From positions 1 through 16,920 of the forward strand of contig JAITET010000010.1 of assembly GCA_031281895.1 (NCBI GenBank): 16,920 bases of DNA, in the 5' to 3' direction. Both the position numbers and the translations under genes were made by a program. Shown here piece after piece: positions 1 to 7,372 of the stretch. The notes below the pieces were generated by a model that had not been told where the DNA came from, searched no databases, and saw only the letters and a list, made by a program, of their open reading frames with translations. Source of the stretch: Puniceicoccales bacterium (GTDB taxonomy: Bacteria; Verrucomicrobiota; Verrucomicrobiia; Opitutales; JAIRKQ01). Position 1 is the first letter of the stretch. Every line of letters starts with the position of its first letter.

Positions 1-110
1 AACTTATTTACTTTTGGCAATTGTGCTGCAAATGTTTTATTCCGTCACACATTATCATAATTAGCATTGGCTGCTCGAACGAAGGAAAGGTTTTACTTTT
101 AAATGCAGGT

Positions 111-116
111 TATAAT
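111..116 (+). promoter_or_regulatory. Possible -10 box upstream of glmS
   Basis: A perfect TATAAT lies about 115 bases before the glmS start. No convincing -35 hexamer sits 16-18 bases upstream (the bases there read roughly AGGTTT), so the assignment rests on the -10 box alone. If used, it would give a leader of about 105 bases. Confidence 0.35.
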
Positions 117-117
117 G

Positions 118-155
118 CCTCTCACAGAGGGTCGATGGGAGCGTTACTTATCCCA
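118..155 (+). promoter_or_regulatory. Small hairpins in the glmS leader
   Basis: Two short inverted repeats follow the TATAAT box. CCTCT (118-122) can pair with AGAGG (126-130) around a 3-base loop. TGGGA (136-140) can pair with TCCCA (151-155) around a 10-base loop. CACAG and CTGTG further out can also pair. I looked for the glmS ribozyme, 6S RNA, SRP RNA and tRNA hallmarks and recognised none. The rest of bases 1-229 holds nothing I can name. Confidence 0.3.
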
Positions 156-229
156 CACTTTGTTCCCCGGACCTGTGTCTAAAAAATTTTCTCGCAAAAG
201 GGTCTACCATGGAGAGTATGAATCTCGTC

Positions 230-2074
230 ATGTGTAGTATCATAGGTTACATTGGAGCAAAAGATGTTGTTCAAGTTTTACTTGATGGGCTCGAAAGGCT
301 GGAATATCGAGGATATGATTCGGCCGGCATAACGGGATTAAAAGATGGAACATTCACTACCGTAAAACAGCTAGGAAGGGTTAAAAATCTTTCAAATGCA
401 ATAAATCCTTCGATGAATTTCGGAAATTTAGGAATTGGACATACAAGATGGGCAACCCATGGGAAGGTTTCCATAAAAAATGCCCATCCCCATGTAAGTT
501 TTCATGGGCTTTTTGCGATTGTACACAACGGGGTAATAGAAAACTATGAATCGATCAAATACTACCTGGCAAAGCAGGGATACAAATTTTACTCTGAAAC
601 GGACACGGAAGTTTTGGTAAATTTAATCGAATATCACTTTAGAAAAGAACCCGACTCGAAAAATAGGTTTCTTATCAGTGTGCAAAAGGCATTGTTACAT
701 GTTAGGGGGACCTATGGAATCGCAGTACTTTGCAAAAATAATCCCGAAGAAATGGTAATTGCTAGGAAAAGCTCTCCCCTGATTATAGGGATAGGAAAGG
801 ATGAAATGTTTGTGGCAAGCGATGCGTGTGCTTTCGTCGCATATACGAAGAATGTTGTCTATCTGAACGATGGGGAACTTGCCCATATTACGTGCTCAGA
901 TTTCTCGATCACAACAATGAAAAATGAAACAATCGATGCCATAAAATGCGAATTGGACTGGCAGGTTGAAGACGTTTCTCGGGGAGAACACGAACATTTT
1001 ATGCTGAAAGAGATTTGTGAACAACCCATATCCATAGAAAATGCCATGCGTGGGCGGTTTTCGGATGATCTCAGTACGGCAAAATTTGGAGGGTTACAGC
1101 TGCTACCACGAGAATTGCGACAAATCGATAGGATTTTATTTTGTGCCTGTGGAACGGCATGGCATGCCTGTTTGGTGGCCGAGTATTTGATAGAAAAATA
1201 CGCAAGAATACCGGTTGAAGTAGCCTATTCCTCGGAATTCCGGTACGGTAATATTCCTTTGGATAAGAACACCCTTGTTTTCATCGTTAGCCAATCGGGG
1301 GAAACCTTGGATTCCCTGGCAGCATTGCAAGAATCTAAACGCAAGGGATATAGAACGCTGGCAATAACAAATGTCATAGGTTCCACCATAGCTAGGGAAT
1401 CGGAGGGAGGAATCTATCAACACTCGGGACCGGAAATTGGGGTTGCATCGACGAAAGCATTTACGGCACAACTGTGCATAGTCGCCATGTTGGCACTGCT
1501 ATTTGGACGGTTACACGATATGAGTTTTGACGAAGGCAGTGAATTTGTCCAGTCTCTGTTGGAATTGCCCCAAAAGATTTCACAAATTTTAGACAAAAAG
1601 GATGAAATCCAACGGATTGCAAAAAAATATGCCCATTATAAGGATATGCTATTTCTCGGACGGCAATCAATGTTTCCTATAGCCCTCGAAGGTGCACTAA
1701 AACTAAAAGAAATTTCATACATTCACGCGGAGGGTTACCCGGCAGCGGAAATGAAACATGGGCCAATAGCTTTGGTTTCGGACCAATGTCCATGTATTTT
1801 CTTGGCCACTCAAAAAGATATTTGGCAAAAAAATGTTTCCAATATACAGGAAGTTAAAGCCAGAAATGCCAAGATAATAGTGGTAACATCGGAGGGACAT
1901 CAAATTTCATCCAATTACATCGACGATTTGATGGTGGTTCCGGACACCCACGATGCTCTTAAACCTATACTGGCGACGATTCCGCTACAACTTTTCGCCT
2001 ATTACATTGCAAAAATACGAGGATGTGACATAGATAAACCAAGAAATTTGGCAAAATCGGTAACCGTAGAGTAA
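230..2074 (+). CDS. glmS: Glutamine--fructose-6-phosphate aminotransferase (isomerizing)
   Basis: This cytoplasmic enzyme makes glucosamine-6-phosphate from fructose-6-phosphate and glutamine, the first step toward UDP-GlcNAc for peptidoglycan and LPS. The ATG at 230 is chosen because it puts the catalytic cysteine at residue 2 (MCSIIGYIG), which the Ntn glutaminase mechanism requires. An in-frame ATG at 209 would bury that cysteine. GGAGAG at 211-216 is a rather distant ribosome binding site. The N-terminal glutaminase half shows GHTRWATHG and the HNGVIENY segment. The C-terminal half holds two SIS sugar-isomerase domains, with SQSGET near residue 354, VASTKAFTAQ, EMKHGPIALV and the family C-terminus LAKSVTVE. 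At 614 residues it matches the usual length of about 610. The second residue of the mature protein is Ser where Gly is usual. The next gene starts 7 bases after the stop. Confidence 0.97.
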   Translation: MCSIIGYIGAKDVVQVLLDGLERLEYRGYDSAGITGLKDGTFTTVKQLGRVKNLSNAINPSMNFGNLGIGHTRWATHGKVSIKNAHPHVSFHGLFAIVHNGVIENYESIKYYLAKQGYKFYSETDTEVLVNLIEYHFRKEPDSKNRFLISVQKALLHVRGTYGIAVLCKNNPEEMVIARKSSPLIIGIGKDEMFVASDACAFVAYTKNVVYLNDGELAHITCSDFSITTMKNETIDAIKCELDWQVEDVSRGEHEHFMLKEICEQPISIENAMRGRFSDDLSTAKFGGLQLLPRELRQIDRILFCACGTAWHACLVAEYLIEKYARIPVEVAYSSEFRYGNIPLDKNTLVFIVSQSGETLDSLAALQESKRKGYRTLAITNVIGSTIARESEGGIYQHSGPEIGVASTKAFTAQLCIVAMLALLFGRLHDMSFDEGSEFVQSLLELPQKISQILDKKDEIQRIAKKYAHYKDMLFLGRQSMFPIALEGALKLKEISYIHAEGYPAAEMKHGPIALVSDQCPCIFLATQKDIWQKNVSNIQEVKARNAKIIVVTSEGHQISSNYIDDLMVVPDTHDALKPILATIPLQLFAYYIAKIRGCDIDKPRNLAKSVTVE

Positions 2075-2081
2075 AACTTGA

Positions 2082-4649
2082 ATGAAAGGTTTCGCGAAAT
2101 TGTTCCTGGTGGTAGCACTGATTTTTTGTCGGAGTGTCGGTTCGGCGGAAGACGAATTGCCCAAGGATGCCGCTGGTTTTATAGCCGTAGATGTCCATTT
2201 TGGCAAAAAGTTTGAATCTTTAATAAACAGTGGTAATGGGGCATATAAAATTGGTTTTTTCACCCTTGCTAAACAATTTTTCATGGAGGCATTGGCGATA
2301 AAAGATTTATCCAATGAGCAGAAATGCATGGCTTGTACAGGCTTTTTAGAATCATGTTTGGCTTCAGGGGAGTTTTCAAATGCAATGGAACTGTTCGATA
2401 TGATTTTGAAATTAACACACGTCGAGGTTCCCCGAGAATTTAAAAATAAATTTCTATTAAATGCTGCGATTGTGGCGTGTTTCAAACATGATTTCTCGGT
2501 GGCAAACAGAATTTTACTAAAATTGGACGTGAAAACTTTTGACGACAACGAACTCGCATGGTATCACGCCGTTAGGAGTGTTATATTCGCAATGGCTGCC
2601 AACTTCGAAGAAATGGAAAATAACCTAGAAGAGGCCAAAAAACACTCCCCGTCCATCGACCAATCCGTCCACATTCAAGCATTCGTAATCCAATTTTTAC
2701 TGCAATTCCCGATGCATTCAACGGCTATAAACAACCTCCTCGGATCTGCCGATGCCATGTATAAAAAGTATAAATTGCAAAGGGCCAGCTGTCCATTCGT
2801 AAAAACCTATGCCCTTATGTTGATCCACAGCGGAAATGGGCAAAAAGCAAAAGATCTACTGGATGAACAAATTGCAAACGCAAAAAATTTAAATGTTCAG
2901 GATTTGCAATCTCTTTATTTATACCGTGCCCTTGCCGATGGACTCTCTTCCGCAAGTGGGCTAAATACAGTCCTCGAACTGTTGCTATCTTCGGCCAATG
3001 ATGAGCTAAAAAAACAGGCGTTGAAGCTGCTCCTCCTGTCGGTCGAAAACACAAATCAACGGATGGAAGCGATCCAAACACTATCCGATGTGAAACTCCA
3101 AACCTCAGTTTCAAAAAACATGATGCGTAGTATCTTATTTGCCAAGCTTAGGTTGGCGATCGATGCCGAAAATCTCACCGCGGCACAGCGCGTAGCAGAA
3201 GAAATCGTTCTCCAATTTCCCAAGGAAGCACTCATAAAAAACATATACCATGCACTTGCCTATTTAGCCTGGCAACAGGAACCAAAAGATTACCGAATGT
3301 CTGCCCACTACCTGGGCAAGGTGCGAGATATTACCTCAGATAATGCAGAAAAGGTCAATATGACAATCCAGATCGGCAATGCTTTTTACTTGAGTGAAGT
3401 CTATGATATCGCTGCTCATATCTACGAAGAAGTTCTAAAAACAAATATAGACAATGTGAAGTATGACAAAATACTGTGTCAACTTATCCAGGCTGACATT
3501 AAATCCAAAAACTTGGTATTGGCAGAGCAACATTTGCAAAGTGCTCGACAATGCCACGATTTATTCACAGAATATCGGTGGCATGCGGAATTATTATATA
3601 TCGATGCCCTCATAGTAGATAATAATCCGCAGCGAGCCATGGACTATCTGTCCAGACTTTTAAGTACCTATGCACACAAAATACAGCCATTTTACCTGGT
3701 GAAATTTTATTTGCTCCAAGCATACTCACTATTCTCAAAACAACATTATCAGCAGGCCCATATTGCCGCAACTAATATTTGTACAATCTTTCCAATCAGA
3801 AGTAGTTCCGCTGAAATTTCCCAAATTGTTGGGCAAGCATTATTCATGAAAGGAGTTTGCGAATTTAAATCGCAGAACAAAGAGGCTGCCTTTCTAACAT
3901 TTGAACGGCTGAGATCTGACTATGCCGACCAGGAAATTGCGATGCTGTCATATTTTGAAGAGGCGGAATATTTCTTTAAATTGGGCAATGTTTCCAAAGC
4001 ATGTGATGTTCTGCTCGCATGTGCAGAAACCAATTGCATATACTCCCCGTTCGCCTATTATCGGTGTGCCGAATATTGTAAATCGCTGGGAATGGCTTAC
4101 TACGACGAAGCAATTACCCATTTATCGACTTTGATTTCCAAGTATGGAAATCATGAAATCATATATGCGGTACATTTGGAACTGGCGGACCTACTACGGC
4201 TGAGCGGAAGGTTCAGTGATGCTCAACTCGTATATGAGGAACTGCTGAAAAATTTTCCGTTTGACAGGCGGTACCATTTTACCGAGTTTTGCTTGGCAAA
4301 GGCGATTTTTGCCCAAAAAAATAAAGATGATCTATTCATAGAACGCACCCAAATGATACTCGAACGGCTATATTCCCTCGCCATTGCTGATAAATCTTTG
4401 CACATAGAGATCGCCGCCATGTACTGTTTTGTCCTACAAGCGAGTTCATCGACCAAGGAGATGAAGCAATTTGCGTGGGAGACTTTACTTTCTTCCATGT
4501 CGGGAGAAAACCCTTTAACTCCAAGTGATGTCTACTGGCTTATGCAAATTACAAACCTTCTCGCAAATTACTATTCCCTTAATCCGAATGACTTAGAGCT
4601 AGAAGCGTTGCAGGCGATGACGAACAAATTAAAAACCTTCATCCCCTAG
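2082..4649 (+). CDS. Secreted TPR-rich protein of unknown function
   Basis: The protein has 855 residues and begins with a Sec signal peptide: a basic start, a hydrophobic core at about residues 7-16, and likely cleavage after GSA at residue 22. There is no lipobox, so it is probably periplasmic or outer-membrane associated. The rest is almost wholly alpha-helical, with many degenerate tetratricopeptide-like helix pairs. Examples are the segments around ALAYLAWQQ, AFYLSEVYDIAAHIYEEVL, ALFMKGVCEFKSQNKEAAF and ELADLLRLSGRFSDAQLVYE, each with the Ala/Leu/Tyr pattern of TPRs. No catalytic domain is visible. The gene sits 7 bases after glmS and 11 bases before uppP, so it is very likely co-transcribed with two cell-wall precursor genes. 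I infer a scaffold or assembly role at the envelope, in the manner of BamD- or YbgF-type TPR proteins. No specific name can be supported. Confidence 0.85.
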   Translation: MKGFAKLFLVVALIFCRSVGSAEDELPKDAAGFIAVDVHFGKKFESLINSGNGAYKIGFFTLAKQFFMEALAIKDLSNEQKCMACTGFLESCLASGEFSNAMELFDMILKLTHVEVPREFKNKFLLNAAIVACFKHDFSVANRILLKLDVKTFDDNELAWYHAVRSVIFAMAANFEEMENNLEEAKKHSPSIDQSVHIQAFVIQFLLQFPMHSTAINNLLGSADAMYKKYKLQRASCPFVKTYALMLIHSGNGQKAKDLLDEQIANAKNLNVQDLQSLYLYRALADGLSSASGLNTVLELLLSSANDELKKQALKLLLLSVENTNQRMEAIQTLSDVKLQTSVSKNMMRSILFAKLRLAIDAENLTAAQRVAEEIVLQFPKEALIKNIYHALAYLAWQQEPKDYRMSAHYLGKVRDITSDNAEKVNMTIQIGNAFYLSEVYDIAAHIYEEVLKTNIDNVKYDKILCQLIQADIKSKNLVLAEQHLQSARQCHDLFTEYRWHAELLYIDALIVDNNPQRAMDYLSRLLSTYAHKIQPFYLVKFYLLQAYSLFSKQHYQQAHIAATNICTIFPIRSSSAEISQIVGQALFMKGVCEFKSQNKEAAFLTFERLRSDYADQEIAMLSYFEEAEYFFKLGNVSKACDVLLACAETNCIYSPFAYYRCAEYCKSLGMAYYDEAITHLSTLISKYGNHEIIYAVHLELADLLRLSGRFSDAQLVYEELLKNFPFDRRYHFTEFCLAKAIFAQKNKDDLFIERTQMILERLYSLAIADKSLHIEIAAMYCFVLQASSSTKEMKQFAWETLLSSMSGENPLTPSDVYWLMQITNLLANYYSLNPNDLELEALQAMTNKLKTFIP

Positions 4650-4660
4650 CACCTATCCAT

Positions 4661-5587
4661 ATGAAAAAATTTTTGTTAGTTCTTACCATTGTTACGGCGT
4701 TTTTGGCCAATTCTCGTGGTGAAGATATTTTCACAACAAAAGAATCCATTATTCTTGGAATTACCCAGGGAGCGACGGAATTTTTACCGATTTCATCAAC
4801 CGGGCACTTGATATTGGTCGACCGATTTCTTTTAAGTCATGGGCATTCATCATTGGGCGATACGGATGATTCCAATGCTTTGAGGATGCAGGCTAAAAAC
4901 GCCTATTTTGTAATAATTCAATTTGGATCAATACTTGCCGTACTATTTTTATATAGGCGTAGATTTACTGACATGTTACTGGGCCTATTTGGCCACAATT
5001 ATCACGGACGCAATCTGATATTCAACCTTATCACATCATTTCTGCCGGCGACAATAATTGCCCCTTTCATCGGCGGATGGCTAAAAATATTATACCATGC
5101 TCTCCCCGTCGCCATTGCGCTAATTATCGGCGGCATAATCATGATTCGCGTTGAGAAATCTTACCGTAAAAGGTGGATGAAAAGCTATGGAGGGATTGAC
5201 AATCTAACATTTGCAAAAAGTTTTTTCATCGGACTTTGGCAATGCCTGGCTTTCATTCCTGGGACGAGTAGGTCAATGGCAACCATAATTGGTGGTTACC
5301 AATGTGGATTGCGCAGGTCAGAAGCGGCAGAATACAGTTTTCTCCTTGGATTTGTAACGTTATCGGCGGCGACCATGTACGAATTTGTAAAAAACTTTGA
5401 TGTCATATTTTTACATTTTAGTCCAAAAAGATTTTTACTAGGAATCAGCATAGCTTGCCTATCATCCATGGTGGCAATAAAATTTTTAATTTCTTTCATT
5501 GTGCGCAATGGGATTATAATTTTTGCGTGGTACAGAATTATTTTAGCAATCTTGGTGCTTTGTAGTTTTTTTCGCCAATGGGCGTGA
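4661..5587 (+). CDS. uppP: Undecaprenyl-diphosphatase (UppP/BacA)
   Basis: This integral inner-membrane phosphatase converts undecaprenyl pyrophosphate to undecaprenyl phosphate, recycling the lipid carrier for peptidoglycan and O-antigen. Hallmark motifs are present. The first is QGATEFLPISSTGH at residues 36-49, containing the conserved Glu40, Ser46 and His49. The second is PGTSRSMATIIGG, containing Ser203, Arg204 and Thr208. Several hydrophobic segments fill the rest. The protein has 308 residues, against about 265-285 for most homologues. The excess is largely an N-terminal stretch of about 20 residues that looks like a signal peptide (basic MKK, hydrophobic core, small residues near residue 20). 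No later in-frame ATG precedes the first motif, and no ribosome binding site is obvious before 4661. It is the last gene of the glmS operon. Confidence 0.95.
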   Translation: MKKFLLVLTIVTAFLANSRGEDIFTTKESIILGITQGATEFLPISSTGHLILVDRFLLSHGHSSLGDTDDSNALRMQAKNAYFVIIQFGSILAVLFLYRRRFTDMLLGLFGHNYHGRNLIFNLITSFLPATIIAPFIGGWLKILYHALPVAIALIIGGIIMIRVEKSYRKRWMKSYGGIDNLTFAKSFFIGLWQCLAFIPGTSRSMATIIGGYQCGLRRSEAAEYSFLLGFVTLSAATMYEFVKNFDVIFLHFSPKRFLLGISIACLSSMVAIKFLISFIVRNGIIIFAWYRIILAILVLCSFFRQWA

Positions 5588-5682
5588 ATTATTTTTCCCT
5601 TTTGGGACGGTCGTCATGTTTTGAGATTCGCGTAGATTGTATCCTTTTTCTGGGAATGGGTCGTGGGGCTTTTGAAATCATT

Positions 5683-7233
5683 TTATCTTCCATCTATAAC
5701 CATCTCCAATGAACGATACTGAATGGATTCTAAAATGTGATGCGGTAAAATTTTTTCTTCACATTCCAAATCTGCAATTGTGCGACTGACTTTTAAAATT
5801 TTGTCATAGGCCCTGGCGGAAAGGCCCAGTTGTCTCATGGCCGTTGCCAACAGGTTGGATGACTCCTCATCGACACTACAAAATTTCACCACTTCGCCAT
5901 GGGACATGTGGGCATTGCGTCCATTTTGCGAAGATTTGAAACGTTCCATTTGAATTTTTGATGCTTTTTCTACGCGAATTCGTATGTCCATGGATGATTC
6001 GGAAAATTTTTTTGACTGAATATCTTCAATCGGAACGGCAAGAACATTTATCTGCATGTCGAACCTATCCATCATCGGTCCACTGATGCGCGACCTATAC
6101 CGTTGAATATCCAAATGGCTACATTTGCACCTGCGTGTCTTGTCCCCCAAATATCCGCATGGGCACGGATTCATTGCCCCAACAATCATCGTTCGGCATG
6201 GAAATTTTACCTTTCCGGAACTCCTGGAAATCGTCACACTGCCATCTTCCAATGGTTGGCGCAAAGACTCTAGGGTTGTGCGACGAAATTCCGATAGCTC
6301 ATCCAGAAACAATACCCCGTTGTGTGCCAGTGAAATCTCTCCCGGGCATGGAATGCTGCCTCCTCCCAGTAAACCTGCGTTGCTAATCGTGTGGTGGGGA
6401 GATCGGAATGGACGTTCGAAATGGGCATTTTTTTCTGCCATGAGTAACCCTGCCGCCGAATAAATACTCATCGTTTCCAAGAACTCATCGAAAGTGGGCA
6501 TGGACATTATGCTCGGGATACGTTTGGCAATCATCGATTTTCCGGCACCGGGAGGTCCAATCATTAGGATATTATGGGCTCCGGCAACGGCTATTTCCAT
6601 GGCCCTGCGCAAACTTTCTTGGCCCTTTACTTCAGAAAAATCTAGGCGATCTTCGCCTTTTAATAGGGTAAGAAAATTTTTGTGTTCCAGGGGATCTAAT
6701 TTTATTTGACCGGCCAAAAATTTCACCGCTTCGTTTAGATTACTCACTGCGAAAATTTCTACACCATCGACAAATGATGCTTCTTGGGCAGCCTCCACGG
6801 GCAATAGCAATTTTTTCTTCTCCTTTTTCGCTTTTATGGCAAAGGTAAGGCCGCCTTTGATTTCTCGAATTTTTCCAGACAGCCCCAGTTCTCCAGCGAC
6901 TATGAACTCACTCAATTTATGGAGGTAAGACTGACCCGTACTCTGAATTACACCGAGTGCAATGGGCAGGTCGTAGAAAGATCCTTCTTTTCTGATGTAC
7001 GAAGGTGCCAGGTTGACGGTTGTTCTGGTGTAGGGAATGGCATATCCACTGTTCACGAGTGCAGAAAATATCCTGTCACAGGATTCTTTTATGGCCGTAT
7101 CGGGCAACCCAACGATTATAAATTTTAAATCTCCTCGCTCACCGGAATTGACTTCAACGGCGATATTAACAGCGTCAATACCTCGCAACGCACAGGACTG
7201 AACAGTGGATAACATGGGTGTATCACATTTCAT
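5683..7233 (-). CDS. comM: ComM/YifB family Mg-chelatase-like AAA+ ATPase
   Basis: ComM/YifB proteins are hexameric AAA+ ATPases. In Vibrio and relatives, ComM promotes branch migration during natural transformation. The order of domains is standard. An N-terminal ChlI-like (Lon S5-fold) domain carries IVGLPDTAIKES and NLAPSYIRKEGSFYDLPIAL. Walker A (GPPGAGKS) lies at about residues 226-233 and Walker B (VLFLDELSE) at about 305-312. Conserved FRSPHHTISNAGLLGGG and the cysteine-rich NPCPCGYLGD...CKC segment follow, then a C-terminal helical domain with LGLSARAYDKILKVSRTIADL. I choose the ATG at 7233, with GGGGTGG close upstream, giving 516 residues. A GTG at 7242 and the family-like Met at 7215 are alternatives. 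It is convergent with uppP across 95 bases that show only a weak 4-base-pair hairpin. Confidence 0.96.
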   Translation of the reverse strand: MKCDTPMLSTVQSCALRGIDAVNIAVEVNSGERGDLKFIIVGLPDTAIKESCDRIFSALVNSGYAIPYTRTTVNLAPSYIRKEGSFYDLPIALGVIQSTGQSYLHKLSEFIVAGELGLSGKIREIKGGLTFAIKAKKEKKKLLLPVEAAQEASFVDGVEIFAVSNLNEAVKFLAGQIKLDPLEHKNFLTLLKGEDRLDFSEVKGQESLRRAMEIAVAGAHNILMIGPPGAGKSMIAKRIPSIMSMPTFDEFLETMSIYSAAGLLMAEKNAHFERPFRSPHHTISNAGLLGGGSIPCPGEISLAHNGVLFLDELSEFRRTTLESLRQPLEDGSVTISRSSGKVKFPCRTMIVGAMNPCPCGYLGDKTRRCKCSHLDIQRYRSRISGPMMDRFDMQINVLAVPIEDIQSKKFSESSMDIRIRVEKASKIQMERFKSSQNGRNAHMSHGEVVKFCSVDEESSNLLATAMRQLGLSARAYDKILKVSRTIADLECEEKILPHHILESIQYRSLEMVIDGR

Positions 7234-7312
7234 AATTACCACCCCAAGTCAAGCATAATGTTTTGTTGCGGCAAAACTCTTACAGCGTACCGATGTCGAA
7301 CTGCTTGGAGAT

Positions 7313-7344
7313 TTTTCTTACCAAAAGTCGATGGGATAAAAAAC
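7313..7344 (-). repeat. Short repeat matching the 3' end of oppA
   Basis: In the spacer between comM and the secretin, bases 7313-7344 align with 10024-10057 inside the oppA coding region in the same orientation. I count 29 identities over 32 aligned bases plus one 2-base gap. On the minus strand both copies can be read as S-H-x-x-L-V-R-K. In oppA this is part of the normal C-terminal region; here the frame soon meets TAA. It could be the remnant of a decayed solute-binding-protein gene or a chance AT-rich match. Confidence 0.35.
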
Positions 7345-7372
7345 TCCTTGGACAGCATCGTTCGGAAAAATA

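Noticed and set aside
118..208. glmS ribozyme, 6S RNA or SRP RNA in the glmS leader
   Set aside because: None of the conserved core sequences of these RNAs could be found by eye; only generic small hairpins are present.
1985..2548. A 187-codon minus-strand open frame over the glmS/TPR junction
   Set aside because: It overlaps the glmS C-terminus and the TPR signal peptide, both well supported, and its product looks like no protein family.
5596..5607. TCCC-TTTT-GGGA hairpin between uppP and comM as a terminator
   Set aside because: The stem has only 4 base pairs and there is no T-run on either strand.
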